Numbered from the stretch's first letter, positions 1 through 12,633 are shown. The stretch: DNA of 64,000 nucleotides from Astropecten irregularis (GCA_963971285.1 OZ020254.1:16212932-16276931); one strand, 5' to 3'. Notes: generated by a model not told the origin, from the sequence alone. Program-made: numbers and translations.

Positions 1-1310
1 TATCCTTAATGCAGTTTGTGTTTCATACTACTCTTTATGAATACGTATTGAAGGAGATGCTTCTACTTTTAGTATCTGCTCGATGTCTTGAAAGAGATAC
101 TTTTCCTCAAGCATTTGCTTAAAAGTGTAAGCACGTCCTTCCCTTTACATAAATATAGAGAGTGCTAAATACTTGAAAAGTATAAGCATTATGGTACTTT
201 TTTTTTAATACGACACAAGAAAGAAGATTATAATTACCTGCCCAAGCAACTTTACAGGGATTGATCATTGTATTGAATTCAGGCCAAGACGTAATTGCGA
301 AAATAATGGCATGGATGAAAATAACACCCAGTACATTGATTCTGTCTTATTATGCTTGATTTAAAGCAAATCAGATGACGTTATCAGTTTATTGCACTAG
401 AAAAGGCGCACAGAGGGTCTCATCATTGTTCGTGTGTTAAATACGAATGATACAACTCTGTCACTTCAAAAACTGACAGCAAATTCCAATCAGCTCTATT
501 TTTGAGATGTTGACATCATCTTGTGTTGGGAAGTAAAATTAATTTTCCCAGTTTTAAGCCGGGTGACCTAGTACCTAAGCAATGGCTACTATTTTTCAGC
601 AAACGCCTGGTCAGTTCTTAGTTATATATTCATGTATAACATATAATCACTGCTATCTTAAATGAGCTCAGCTTTGAATGATGTACAAGTTAACGTTCTG
701 AAGGTAAAGTGCAGAATTTGAGATCTTCAATTCAAATAGTGCAGGTGAATGAATGCAATTTGACTTTATGATGCTAATGAGCAACTGGCAGAGTCCATGA
801 ATATAAGGCCATATTTGATACACAACCTGAACACGACAGGTAAACAACGTAGAAAAGTAATCGAAAATCAATCCTTCTACATGAAGGTCTACTCGGAGTC
901 AGTTAAACATTATATAGATGATAGTATAGAGTCAAGGTATCCATCCATATTAGTGGAACAGGGCGCAGTGAAGGCAGTCATTTTTACGTGTATCTGAATC
1001 AATTATATACAAACAAAACATGAGGCAAGCATATGGGCTTATGATATACAAAGGGTCTCCGTGTATCAGTGAAACAGTACATAATTCAAGGCAATCATAC
1101 AGGGCAGTAATAACTGGGAAATCAATCAGCCCCATGACATTTCTGGTCAGGGTATAAGCAATATGTAATCAGTGATTGACTTGGTAAATGCCAAGGACCC
1201 TGGTGAATATTCGCATTACATGTACTAAATTATCTTCACGTAATTGTGCTATGCATTTATTGGCAATCAAAAAAAGTAAGTAGGTAAAAATACATGTAGC
1301 TATATTGAAA
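1..1310. repeat. Segmental duplication, copy 1
   Basis: This stretch is repeated almost base for base at 7598-8915, in the same orientation. The copies differ by substitutions and small indels: copy 1 lacks about 19 bp near 770 and has about 17 extra bases near 716. A short open frame (797-997, with its counterpart at 8355-8600) survives in both, but the differences I checked in it (K/Q, D/E, V/M, F/L) all change the amino acid, so I see no coding constraint. It could be an unidentified mobile element or a segmental duplication. Confidence 0.85.
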
Positions 1311-1549
1311 ATTACAATACAATGCTTCTTAAAGTAGGCATGCCCGTTCCTTGAATAATGCATGTATTACCTATGAGATAATTACTACTCACGCAATATA
1401 AAATAAAAACTAGACACCTATAGCTCTTGCAAACAGCACATAAGGCTTTTCTGCATATGATATTATAAATTGATATACAAATATTAACTGTTTTACAAAG
1501 AAAGGGATCCCTTAATGGTCAAATGTAAAACAAATCATGATCCTAGCTT

Positions 1550-4500
1550 GTACCACTTTGGAATGAGGAGCTACTTCCGGTTTGACCTGAGGTAGAGGTC
1601 ACAGATGTCAACCAACGTGTAACAAATAAAGGCCTTACCCAACATTCACATTTGGCGAAAGAATCAACTTAATATCTCAAATGGTTGATTTTTTGTTGAT
1701 TTTGATTATTAAATTTAAATTGCTTGTAATTTGACACTTGATTACGTTATTCATCTACAACTAGCTAATAGACAAACTAGAGTTTATGGCTGTTGAAAAC
1801 AGCACATAAGGCTTGTCCGCATATGTTATAAATTGCTTGTCAATTATAACTGTGTCAGAAATAAAGACCTTGCATAACATTGACTTTTGGTGAAAGAATC
1901 ATGATCATAGCTCTTACCACGAGCTACTTCCTGTTTGACCGGAAGTAGAGGTCGCAGAGGTCAAGCAATGTAAAACAAATGAAAGACCTTGCCTGCAGCT
2001 GACCATTGGTGAAAGAATCATGATCCTAGCTCTTACCCATTTTAAATGAGAAGCTACTTTCGGTTTGACCGGAAGTAGAGGTCACAGGGGTCAAGCAATA
2101 TAACACAAATGAAAGACCTTGCCTAACATTCACTTTTGGTGAAAGAATCATGATCCTAGCTCTTGTCACTTTTAAATGAGGAGCTACTTCCTGTTTGACC
2201 GGAAGTAGAGGTCACAGAGGTCAAGCAATGTGTCACAAAGAAAGACCCTGCCTAACATTGACTTTTGGTGAAAGAATCAACTTAATATCTCAAACCGTTG
2301 ATTTTTGATGATTTTTAAAGATTTTGATTATTAAATTCAAATCGCTAGTAACATGACACCTGATGACGTCATGATGACGTCATGATGACGAAAAGTTTCG
2401 GGAGACAACTACCCTATGATGGACTTCCTTCATACCAAGTGTGGTTAAGATCAGCCGTTTAAACACCAAAGTGGCGTGTAGAATGCCCCTGTACAAAGTC
2501 TATACGAAATCTGGCTGAAGACACAAAGAAAGACCTTGCCTAACATTGGCTTTGGTGAAAGAATCATGATCTTAGATCTTACCACGAGCTTCTTCCTGTT
2601 TGACCGGAAGTAGAGGTCGTAGAGGTCAAGCAATGTAAAACAAATGAAAGACCTTGCCTAACATTCACTTTTGGTGATAGAATCATGATCCTAGCTCTGA
2701 CCACTTTTAAATGAGAAGCTACTTCCGTTTGACCGGAAGTAGAGGTCACAGGGGTCAAGCAATATAACACACATAAAAAAGACCTTGCCTAACATTGACC
2801 TTTGGTGAAAGAATAATGATCAAAACTCTAACCACTTTTTAATGAGTAGCTACTTCCGGTTTGACCGGAAGTAGAGGTCACAGGGGTCAAGCAATGTAAC
2901 ACAAATGAAAGACCTTGCCTAAAATTGACTTTTGGTGAAAGAATCATGATCCTAGCTCTTACCACTTTTAAATGACGAGCTACTTCCTGTTTGACCGGAA
3001 GTAGAGGTCGCAGAGGTCAAGCAATGTGTCACAAAGGAAAGACCTTGCCTAAAAATCACTTTTGGTGAAAGAAGCTACTTAATATCTCAAACCGTTGATT
3101 TTTTGTGGATTTTTTAAGATTTTGATTATTAAATTCAAATCACTGGTCACATGACGACAAGTTTCGGGAGATAACTACCAATATGGACTTCCTTCAGACC
3201 AAGTTTGGTGAAAATCGGCAGTTTTAAAATAAGCCAAAGTGCCACCTTAAAAAAGTCTATGGTAACTCAAGCGACAGAAAGAGGAAGAAGAGGAAGAAAA
3301 AAGAAAAAAACTAGAGTTTATGGCTGTTTGAAACATCACATAAGGCTTTTCCGCATATGATATAAATTGCTTGTCAATCAGATCGAATTGTGTCATTAAA
3401 AAGACCTTCCCTAACATTGACATTTGGCGAAAGAATCATGATTGTAGCTTTTACAACTTTTAAATGACAATCTACTTCCTGTTTGACCGGAAGTAGAGGT
3501 CACAGAGGTCAAGTAATGTGTCACAAAGAAAGATCTTGCCTAACATTGATATTTAGTGAAAGAATCATGATCCTAGCTCTTACCACTTTTAAACGAGGAG
3601 CAACTTCCGGTTTAACCGGAAGTAAAGGTCACCGAGGTCAAGTAATGTATCACAATGAAAGACGTTGCCTAACATTGACTTTTGGTAAAAGAATCATGAT
3701 CCTAGCTCTTACAACTTTTAAATGAGGAGCTACTTCCTGTTTGACCGGAAGTAGAGGTCACAGAGGTCAAGTAATGTGTCACAAAGAAAGACCCTGCCTA
3801 ACAATCACTTTTGGTGAAAGAATCAACTTAAGATCTCAAACCGTTGATTTGTTGTTGATTTTTTAAGATTTTGATTATTAAATTCAAATCGCTTGTCACG
3901 TGACACCTGATGACGTCATGATGACGAAAAGTTTCGGGGCACAACTACCCTATATGGACTTCCTTCAGACAAAGTTTGGTTAAAATCGGCAGTTTAAAGT
4001 AGCCAAAGTGCCACATAGAAAAAGTCTATGGTAACTCAAATATGAATTACAAATATAAACTGTTATACAAAGAAAGGGATCCCTTAATGGACAATTGAAA
4101 AAAGAATCATGATCCTAGATCTTACCACTTTGGAATGAGGAGCTACTTCCTGTTTAACCGAAAGTAGAGGTCACAGAGGTCAAGCATTGTGTCTCAAAGA
4201 AAGACCTTGCCTAACATTCACTTTTTGTGAAAGAATCATGATCCTAGCTCTTACCACTTTTAAATGAGAAGCTACTTCCGGTTTGACCGGAAGTAGAGGC
4301 CACAGAGGTCAAGCAATGTGTCTCAAAGAAATACCTTGCCTAACATTGATATTTGGAGAAAGATTCATGATCCTAGCTCTTACCACTTTTAAATGAGGAG
4401 CTACTTCCTGTTTGACCGGATGTAGAGGTCACAGAGGTAAAGCAATGTATCACAAAGAAAGACCTTGCCTTACATTGATATTTGGTGAAAGAATCATGAT

Positions 4501-4550
4501 CCTAGCTCTTACCACTTTTAAATGAGGAGCTACTTCCTGTTTGCCCTGTA
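1550..4550. repeat. Array of 128-bp units inside the Helitron-like cluster
   Basis: About 20 degenerate head-to-tail units of roughly 125-130 bp. Each carries AGACCTTGCCTAACATTGAC, GAATCATGATCCTAGCTC and TTTGACCGGAAGTAGAGGTC. The run is interrupted by TGACGTCATGATGACG-containing spacers near 2350, 3900 and 4700. The same unit recurs at 24905-25265 inside a separate element. Confidence 0.85.
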
Positions 4551-5068
4551 CAAGTCAATGGGCTATATCGTGAAAAATATTTAAAAAATCATAAAAAATA
4601 AAAATATTACGCTGTCTTGACGTAACTTCAGAAATACAATCCCCAACCTCCAATTCACCAATGTACCAATTTTCAAGGCGATCGGCCGTTCCTACTATGT
4701 GTTATAAAAATCGCATTTTTTATGACGTCATGATGACGTCACCGAATTTGTGTCTATGCAGTGTTCATCTATGGTGTATGCTGAAGAATTATCAAAAAGA
4801 AATTCAAAGATGTCTTGTTTCGTTTACAAAATATCGTTAAAAGCACTTTAATGACCCAAAATTTCAATAAATCATAAAAAAATCAAGGAATGACGTCATG
4901 ATGACGTCATTGCAATTTTTCGATATAACACTTCCCTACATGGTTAAGATTGATTGCTTAAAAGTGACCAAAGTGGCATGTAGAAAGTCCTAGTGCATTG
5001 TCTATGGGAAATTTGGCGACAAGAAGAGGAAGAAGAAGCAAAAAAAAAAAACAGAACAAAAACAATAC

Positions 5069-5139
5069 CTTTTCCGTTGAACACGGAAAAGCCAAACAAC
5101 AGAACAGAAATAAAGGCTTTTCGCTTGCGCGAAAAAGCC
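5069..5139. other. Two adjacent terminal hairpins
   Basis: Hairpin 1 (5069-5091) has a 9-bp stem CTTTTCCGT/ACGGAAAAG and loop TGAAC. Hairpin 2 (5115-5139) has a stem GGCTTTTCGC/GCGAAAAAGCC with one bulged A and loop TTGC. Both follow an AAG/A-rich tract. I read them as the 5' ends (minus-strand sense) of two nested Helitron2-like elements. Confidence 0.65.
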
Positions 5140-5164
5140 AAGTCTTACGACTTTCACTCAGAAA

Positions 5165-5840
5165 GGAGGCAAAAACGTTATTTCGGATGTAAAAAGATTG
5201 CCACTTTTAAGCAACTGAAATGGCCTCAAAATTTTTTTTTTTTTTTTTTTGCGGTTCAGATTTTAGTATCGCTCAAATTGCCCGCCACAATATGCCACTG
5301 AAAACTGCAGAAAATGGGCGCTGAATCGAAGAGGAAAATGATTAGCGACATAGAAACAGCGCAAAGGCACTGTATTGCTGCGGCTTCGATTTAGAATTTG
5401 CTCAATTAACCCGCTACAATGCGCCAGAGAGCCACGGTGGCTGATATGATTAACGCCACTGAAAACTGTAGAAAAAAGCCGTAAATCTCGGAGGAAAGTA
5501 ATTAGCGACTTGGAATCAACGCACGACCGGCAGTTTTGTTGGGTCAATGATTTATATATCCTTAATTGGGCAATTAATTAAGCTTAGGCCACGTAGCTCC
5601 TCGCTGGACCAATTTCAATGAGCTGTGTAGGTTTATTAGAAAATGGAATAATCGAATTCAAGTGTATATTTGTGTGAAATAAGAAAAGGGACTTGAAATC
5701 CTCTTTTTTATTTAAACAGCAATTTGAATAATAGGTCATTTAGATCTAGTTGTCTTCATTTCCAAATTGTCCTTAACTCAAGTTGATTAAAGTCGTGTTT
5801 TGCTAAGGCGTAAAACAATGCATTCCCAATATTGTTTGTC
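5165..5840. repeat. 650-bp direct repeat, copy 1
   Basis: Matches 6497-7200 in the same orientation at moderate identity. Each copy is an internal dimer: a block with CCGCCACAATATGCCACT, GGAAAATGATTAGCGAC and ACAGCGC is followed by a related block with CCGCTACAATGCGCCA and AGTAATTAGCGAC. The end (TCCTTAACTCAAGTT and beyond) is also shared. Family unrecognised; no coding potential seen. Confidence 0.75.
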
Positions 5841-6012
5841 GGTACATGAACACAAATCTTCACCGAAACCAAGAAGTGACACCCGCTTTATCATGTGTGT
5901 ATTTTTGATTTGCACTATTTTTGTGGGTGTGTGCCTGAATACATTTAAAAGGCTTCATTTACACCGAAACGTGACTAATTAGATTAATTCGGAGTGTCAC
6001 TTTTCCCCGATA

Positions 6013-6205
6013 TTCGGTTTCACAAACTGACACGCAATTAATTTTCCCATGACAATCTGTCGGGACATGTATTTGTACATTTGTTAAAAATCGGTTTCAC
6101 GAACTGACACGCACCTCAGTGCCAATTTGTGAAACCGATTCTATTTATATTATACCAATGCTGTGTCTATGCTTTAACGGGAGTGTGTCAATTCGTGAAA
6201 CCGAA
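6013..6205. repeat. Nested inverted repeats (foldback)
   Basis: Four related 21-23 bp arms contain CGGTTTCACRAACTGACAC or its complement. The inner pair is 6090-6110 with 6119-6139 (8-nt spacer). The outer pair is 6013-6035 with 6185-6205. A single strand could fold into a double hairpin. It lies between the two copies of the 650-bp repeat. Confidence 0.75.
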
Positions 6206-6496
6206 TTATTAACGTTTCAGATAACGATTTGTTTTAACGAAATGAAACACAGGACAAATCAAATACACAAACAAACCAACATAAAGCAGCAAAATAAAAA
6301 CCTAACACCAACATTTCAAAAAACAAAACCACATGCTGAATGACGGAACAATTTTTTTTGTGTGTACGAATCAAAATAAGATGACAATTCTACATAAATG
6401 TTGCTAACTTTTTTCTTTTTTTTCTTCGTCATATGGTGTGAATTCTTGCTGTGTCACCATGACCGTATAAAATTATTGTCAAGGTTTTTCTGCATG

Positions 6497-7200
6497 GCGG
6501 TAAAAACAAACCATTATTTTTGAGGTAAAACGATTGCCACCTGAAAAAAAATGCAAACGGCATAATATTGTTTTTGCAGCGTCGATTTCCTTATTGTCAA
6601 AATAACCTGCCACAATATGCCACTAGAAACTAAATAAAATAGCTCTGAATCTAGGAGTAAACTAATTAGAGACGTAGAAACAGCGCAACGGCACCGTATG
6701 GTTGTTGTTTCGATTTAGAATTCGCTCAATTAACCCGCCACAATATACCAGAGACCCAGGCAGCTGATTATGATTAACGCCGCTGAAAACTGAACACAAC
6801 GAAAAGACCTTAAATCTGGGAGGAAAGTAATTAGCGACGGTGAATCAATGCAAGGCCGGCAGTTTTGCTGTGACACTGATTTGCATATCCCTAATTGGGC
6901 AATTACGCTTAGGTCACGTAGGCCCCGGTGCCAACTGCAATGAGCTGTATAGGTTTAAATGGCAGAATATGCAATCAATTGTATACCTTTTTTACATGCA
7001 AAATATGTTTGTTCAAAGAAAGAACATTTCAAAGGACTTGAAATTCTGAGGTATTCATTAAGACAGCAGTTTGAATACACTGAAAGGTTACTTTGACCTA
7101 TTTACCTTCATTTCCAAATTGTCCTTAACTCAAGTTAATTAAAGTCGTGGTTTTTTTTTATAAGGCGTAAAAACCATGCGTCACCAATATTTTGTTGATC
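6497..7200. repeat. 650-bp direct repeat, copy 2
   Basis: Diverged partner of 5165-5840 with the same internal dimer organisation and the same order of motifs. Confidence 0.75.
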
Positions 7201-7597
7201 AAGGCAGTTAAGCAGAGTCTACACTGTCAACATTTTCGGTTACTTGTTGTCCAGTAATGGCAATACACCTGGGCAACACGACTGTGGACCCTGTGTACGT
7301 TAGCAACATTGTGGCCAACATGTTACCGTACCGAGATGTTGCTGAGATGTTGTTGAAAGAATGAGCGAAAATGATTAGCATTCGAATGGCTAATTTTCGA
7401 GTGGCAAGCTCTTGCGTTTGCAGCATTATTTTTGGTTTTACATCCTCAATTTACATTTTGCATGTGATATCCAACAGAGGGGGTACATGCTTCCCATAAC
7501 ACGATTAGCTTTTTCAAATTCTCTTTAAACCATCCCATGGTAGCTGCCTTTTTGTCCAAATCCGGATTTTGTTCGGCGTGTACCTTTAATAGGGCCT
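7201..7597. other. Intergenic, nothing recognised
   Basis: Short spacer between two duplicated blocks. No gene, RNA or repeat structure seen. Confidence 0.5.
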
Positions 7598-8915
7598 ACT
7601 ACTCTTTATGTATACGTATTGAAGGAGATGCTTCTACGTTTAGTATTTGCTCGATGTCTTGAAGGAGATACTTTTACCCCAAGCATTTGCTTAAAAGTGT
7701 AAGCACGTCCTTCCCTTTACATAAATATAGAGAGTGCTAAATACTTGAAAAGTATAAGCATTATGGTACGTTTTTTATGAATACGATTGTATTAGCCAGA
7801 CACAAGAAAGGAGATTAAAATTACCTGTCCAAGCAACTGTACAGGGATTGATCATTGTATTGAATTCAGGCCAAGACTTTTGCTGCTTCAGCAAATTGCC
7901 AAAATAATGGCATGGATGAAAATAACACACAGTACATAGATTATGTCTTATTACGCTTGATTTAGAGCAAATCAGATGACGTTATCATTTTATTGCACTA
8001 GAAAAGGCGCACAGAGGGTTTCATCATTGTTCGTGTGTAAAATATTAATGGTACAACTCTGTCACTTCAAAAACTGACAGCAAATTCCAATCAGCTCTAT
8101 TTTTGAGATTTTTCCACCATCTTGTGTTGGGAAGTGAAATTAATCTTCCCAGTTTTAAGCCGGGTGACCTAGTACCTAAGCAATGGATACTTTTTTTCAG
8201 CAAATGACTGGTCAGTTCTTAGTTATATATTCATGTATAACATATAATCACTGCTATCTTAAATGAGCTCAGCTTTGAATGATGTACAAGTTAACGTTCT
8301 GAAGGTAAAGTACAATTCAAATATTGCAGGTGAATGAATGCAATTTGACTTTATTTGTATATTCAGGATTATGATGCTAATGAGCAACTGGCAGAGTCCA
8401 TGAATATAAGGCCATATTTGATACACAACCTGAACACGACAGGTAAACAACGTAGACAAGTAATCGAAAATCAATCATTCTACATGAAGGTCTACTCAGA
8501 GTCAGTTAAACATTATATAGATGAGAGTATAGAGTCAAGGTATCCATCCATATTAGTGGAACAGGGCGCAATGAAGGCAGTAATTCTTACGTGTATCTGA
8601 ATCAATTATATACATACAAAACATGAGGCAAGCATATGGGCCTATGATATACAAAGGGTCTCCGTGTATCAGTGAAACAGTACATAATTCAAGGCAATCA
8701 TACAGGGCAGTAATAACTGGGAAATCAATCAGCCCCATGACATTTCTGGTCAGGGTATAAGCAATATATAATCAGTGATTGACTATTTACTTGGTAAATG
8801 CCAAGGACCCTGGTGCATGTTCGTGTTACATGTAGTAAATGATCTTCACTTGTGCTATGCACTTATTGGCAATCAAAAGTTAGTAGGTTGAAATACATGT
8901 AGCTATAGTTACATA
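7598..8915. repeat. Segmental duplication, copy 2
   Basis: Partner of 1-1310 in direct orientation, about 7.57 kb away. It retains segments deleted in copy 1 and lacks others, so neither copy is simply derived from the other. Confidence 0.85.
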
Positions 8916-9000
8916 CAAGATTCTTCGTATCAAAATACATATATCACTTACCAGCGAAATATCTTATAAACACGCCAAACTTCTGTCTTAATATTGATAT

Positions 9001-9380
9001 GGGGCCGTCCATAGAGTACGTATGCACGAAATGCCGACTCTTTGGAACCCCCTCCCCCTGTACGCATGGCGTACGCAGTGGTCCCCCCGGCCCGTATACA
9101 TACGCAATCCACATTTGGTTTTTCACTTCTCATGGTACCTTGCTTTAGCATCATTAAAATGTCACAGTGATCGGGGCCGGTACCGTTATTGTGATGTTTT
9201 GGGGTATTTTTAATGTTGTTTAAGAAAAAAAGGACAAACAAAACAATCCGTTTTCTTTAGTTCGCGAGATATGATTACCCACATTTTTCGTTTGCGTACG
9301 ATACGCATTGGCCTGAAACCCCACCCTTTCCCCATGTAGGCCCTACGTATGGCGTACGCATCTATGGCCTCCATTTGTAT
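9001..9380. mobile_element. Degraded MITE, TAA-target family (copy 1)
   Basis: Begins GGGGCCGTCCATAGAGTACG and carries GCACGAAATGCC and repeated GTACGCATGGCGTACGCA motifs, matching the better preserved element at 60024-60491. The right terminus is decayed (TATGGCC near 9368), so the end is approximate. No transposase. Confidence 0.6.
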
Positions 9381-9539
9381 TGCCAAATACATGGCCTTAT
9401 ATATAATTATAAGGCCTTCATCAGTCAGGGGAGATACGAATGATTAAATGCAAGCAAGAGAAAAATCAATCAGTGTCACGGCATTGTCAGTTGGTCAAGA
9501 CATGATTATTATCAAACTGTACAGGTGTGAAGGGATTCT

Positions 9540-9790
9540 TAAAGTTTCTATCATACTTGGGTTAGAAACCAAATAGAAATGTTCACATGTTTATAGTTTA
9601 CCTAAAACTTACAGGGTATAAAGGTAATTATGGTATAAACATGATGTTAACATTTTTCTGCCTGAAATGCTGTATTTATCCTGAAAAGAATAAGACCAGT
9701 GACCTAAATAATTTTTGATGTTTTAAAGATCAAAAATAAAAGAGAAAACAGTTAACAGAAAACAGTTTTTTTACTGTGTTCTTAAAAAGT
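9540..9790. mobile_element. Partial MITE, TTAAAGGT family
   Basis: Diverged copy of a roughly 360-bp family seen repeatedly at 40.9-63.7 kb. It contains the internal TCTATCATACTTGGGTT, ACTTACAGGGTATAAAG and GATCAAAAATAAAAGAG-type blocks in the family order. Termini are eroded. Confidence 0.6.
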
Positions 9791-9879
9791 GGCCATGGAA
9801 AAGACAACCAGACGCCTGCAATACGAGTGGAAGGTCTTCATCCAAAGGCATTTTTACACCATGCAAAAAGAAAGGCGTG

Positions 9880-10090
9880 CGACTCTTTCTCATGCTTGAG
9901 AAATTTCTCAAGATTTCACCAGGGACCTCAGTCACTCAATGCAGGAAGGTCACTCCAAAGTATTGGTGTTACGCACGATGACAATTTCAGAAGATTTCTC
10001 AACCATGAAAAAACTCGCAAGCCTTGCGACGTTTTTTTAGCATCTTATGAAGAAAGCCTCAATGGTGGCACGGGACAATGTAATGCAAGG
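9880..10090 (+). repeat. Dispersed repeat related to 14.1 and 46.5 kb
   Basis: Contains TTTCACCAGGGACCTCAGTC followed by a CAATGCA...TATTGGTGTT block and AGATTTCTCAACCATGA, in the order found at 46465-46610 and, inverted, at 14100-14240. Degenerate. The open frame across it (9776-10120) is not convincing as a gene. Confidence 0.45.
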
Positions 10091-10199
10091 CACTCGTCCA
10101 AGCCAATACCCGTAACTTGAAGATCAATCTCTCTACGTTAACCAGACTCAGTTCAATACAAATGAAAGAGGAAGAGATCGAAGTCCTATAATATTTATA

Positions 10200-10620
10200 C
10201 AAGGTCTACGTTCCTCTTTTTGGTGACAGTACAAAATGCAAGACAGTTACAAAGGTCATTTCTTCGTACGGAACTCCACGAGTGCCATTCCACTTATTCA
10301 TATAACCACATAAGAAATCTCGACTTATTGAGCCTTAAAAGTCGACTTATCAAGATAAATATTTCTGTCCGTACAAGATGACTTAGTGAAAAGTAAGAAT
10401 TGGACATATCCTGATAATTTATCTCACCAAGAGGACTTACTGAAAGGAGGAAGTCGACTTGTCCTGATAGTTTACCATGTGAAGACGACTTAATAAAACT
10501 GAGATTATTTATATCAGGATAAGACGACTATTTAGAACCACTTCATTGACTTGGCAAGGGTATTATCAGGATATGTTAAATTCTCGTTTCCGCTAAAAGT
10601 CAGCTAGTACAGATAATTAT
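10200..10620. other. Non-coding stretch with degenerate GTCGACTTATCCTGATAA motifs
   Basis: Short imperfect motifs such as GTCGACTTATCAAGATAA, GTCGACTTGTCCTGATAG and ATCAGGATAAGACGAC recur on both strands at irregular spacing. No gene seen. Confidence 0.4.
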
Positions 10621-10849
10621 TGAGACAAGGATGGATACATTAAATAGTTAATTAAAACGTATTCATACATGTTAGTGGAATGACACTCTGGAGCTCAATA
10701 ATTTAGAAATTAAATTAGCCTCATTGTTATCTCCAGTCAAGAAAAAAAAGACACTAAATACAACTTATCTGGGATTTACTATAATACTTCAGTAATACTT
10801 GGGAATCCGATGCAGGGCGTTTTTGTTGTTGTAAATAGGGGCATAAATT

Positions 10850-11169
10850 GGGCATACGTGGCAAGTGCGTTAGGCACTCGCCCTTCACCAATGTGGCCCG
10901 GGTTCGATCATGGCTTGGGTCATATGTGAGTAGAGTTGTGCGTTGCTTCTCTCCTATGCTACGAGGGTTTTTCTCCGGGTTCTCCGGTTTTCCTCCCTCC
11001 ACAAAAAATCAAACACTTTCGATCTCAGGCTGTACTCCGTGATCATATATGGGTTGATGTGGCTGGCAGCCAAGGGCGCCCATGAAAGCCTGCTGCTCGA
11101 TCACGTTGAAGTCTCATGCTTCGGAATTCAGCACCCCAGCTGCGAGTGAGGATAGTTAGCCTCCCAAAA
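10850..11169 (+). mobile_element. tRNA-derived SINE, plus orientation
   Basis: The 5' head resembles a tRNA, with a Pol III B-box-like GGTTCGATC. It is followed by a body with the CTCCGGGTTCTCCGG and CCTCCCTCCACAAAA blocks common in marine-invertebrate SINEs. A second copy, inverted, lies at 58563-58900 and has a TTATTATT-type tail. The open frames here are incidental. Confidence 0.75.
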
Positions 11170-12445
11170 TGATTACCCATACAAGGTTTTAGACTTAAAT
11201 ATCTTATGATTGAATGATCATTTTGCTGCGAGGTAATAATCAGTTAATAATGGTCTACCTATTTTAGCATTGTTTTGCAAAGATATTTTATACCGCTCGA
11301 CATTCAGATAGCATTCAGATAGGACATTAAGTAAATCTTCAATATTCCAACATGGAAAAATACTATTATCGTGACATTATGGCGTGATTATTTTAAGTAA
11401 TCATAATACTTTATCTATGATATTTGAATAATAACATGACAGTGAAAATAAACTGTGAAACACATCTTTGGTAGTAATAAGAGATGTCACAATGAGAGTT
11501 ATTTTGGGGAATTATTTTTGAGTGGCAAATAGAAACATACAGTCTTAATTAAGTGCAGTGGCTGTGCAGCTTTGCTGTGATCCAATTGCCACAGTCAATA
11601 GCGCCCTCCGTGTTGATCTGGCCACGTTGGGCGGGGCCTTATAATGTTCAATGTAATTTATCTTTCTTTTGCAACGTCACAGACTCGGGCCGAGTTTTTG
11701 CCAGCCAAGATGGCGGAAACTATGGCGAGCCGTCGAAGCCAGGCATAAAAAATAACCACATATTATAGCAAATGTGTACACGACGTTTCAAAAACATTAA
11801 AACAAATATTGATCACAAGCAATGATGGTATGTATTTTGTAGAGTTCTACAAAGGTCTATAAATGCACTATAAGAAGAACGTGCGGCTCTAGGGACATAA
11901 TGTTTGACAAGGATGCATAGACATAATGGTGCCTTGTTGCCCTGAAACAATACATTTGAAAATATTCATAAAAAGTAGCATAAGCGGGGGCGGTTGAAAC
12001 AGACAGAAAGGCAGAAAGATGCAAGTCGTGCACGCGATTTAATCTTTCACGTTAGCACTGATCGCATAGCAGAATCGGCCTGGAAAATAAACAACTTCTA
12101 TATGAACTAGTATCCTAGTTATTCAAACACAAAATAAAAGAAAGATTTTAAGGGGTGCCAATTTACAAACCAGTGTTTAGTCTTGTTTAGATAGCAACGT
12201 TTAATATAAGGCCGTGTCCCAATTATTTGGCTGCGGCCGCAAATTACACACGCCCCTATGGCAGCCACTAGTAAGTGGTTTCAGCCGATTCCAAAGACTT
12301 CTGCGTCATTTTCGGACGCAGCCAGAAAATTTGGGATTCATAAGAAATAAAATGCACCCATGCGCATTAACAGAGCAAGGACATTGCTAAAAGACATATA
12401 TAAAAATCAAAACTGTTTAATGCTGCAAACAGTTTCTCAACAAAT
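11170..12445. other. Intergenic, no gene seen
   Basis: AT-rich unique-looking sequence. I found no convincing exon, RNA gene or repeat structure. Confidence 0.4.
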
Positions 12446-12633
12446 TTAACTGCAATATCCAACGGGAATCTCAGCGCAGACCTTGTAACAGGAGCACGTG
12501 TCAGGTACGAGCCCTTTACGGCAGGGCAGATCACTGGGACACGCTGACTTATCGCCACGGACCGCAATCCATGCAATCCATGCGATCGCCTACCAGCTAC
12601 AAGAGCGAGTACAAGAAGGTAACGAAAGAACAT
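12446..12633 (-). pseudogene. Cysteine-rich secreted peptide locus, frame-disrupted
   Basis: On the minus strand an ATG at 12633 opens a typical signal peptide (MFFRYLLVLALVAG). Two bases out of register, the frame closing at TAA 12446-12448 encodes a compact Cys-rich tail with six Cys in the pattern C-x5-C-x8-C-x-C-x3-C-x7-C, containing CRKGLVPDTCSCYKVCAE. That tail resembles part of an IGFBP-like or similar small disulphide module. The Cys frame is open upstream only to a TAG at 12590-12592, which itself ends a pyrimidine-rich tract. So either a frameshift separates a signal peptide from its mature peptide, or this is a last exon starting at 12589 and the signal peptide is chance. Identity is unknown. 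I favour a disrupted small secreted peptide gene. Confidence 0.4.

Larger units (their letters stand above)
1410..5139 (-). mobile_element. Cluster of Helitron2-like non-autonomous elements
   Basis: Three element ends lie at CTAG tetramers (1410, 1777, 3311). Each is followed on the plus strand by a small hairpin of the GCTGTTgaaAACAGC type and then an AAGGCTTTTCYGC-like motif. The opposite ends are hairpins at 5069-5091 and 5115-5139, carrying CGGAAAAGCC and GCGAAAAAGCC, which are complementary to the subterminal motif of the CTAG ends. Read on the minus strand, hairpin then CTAG then T is a Helitron-type 3' end. The paired terminal and subterminal inverted repeats resemble Helitron2/Helentron asymmetric repeats. 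There are several nested or tandem copies whose individual limits I cannot fully assign. No Rep/helicase coding sequence is present. Confidence 0.6.
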
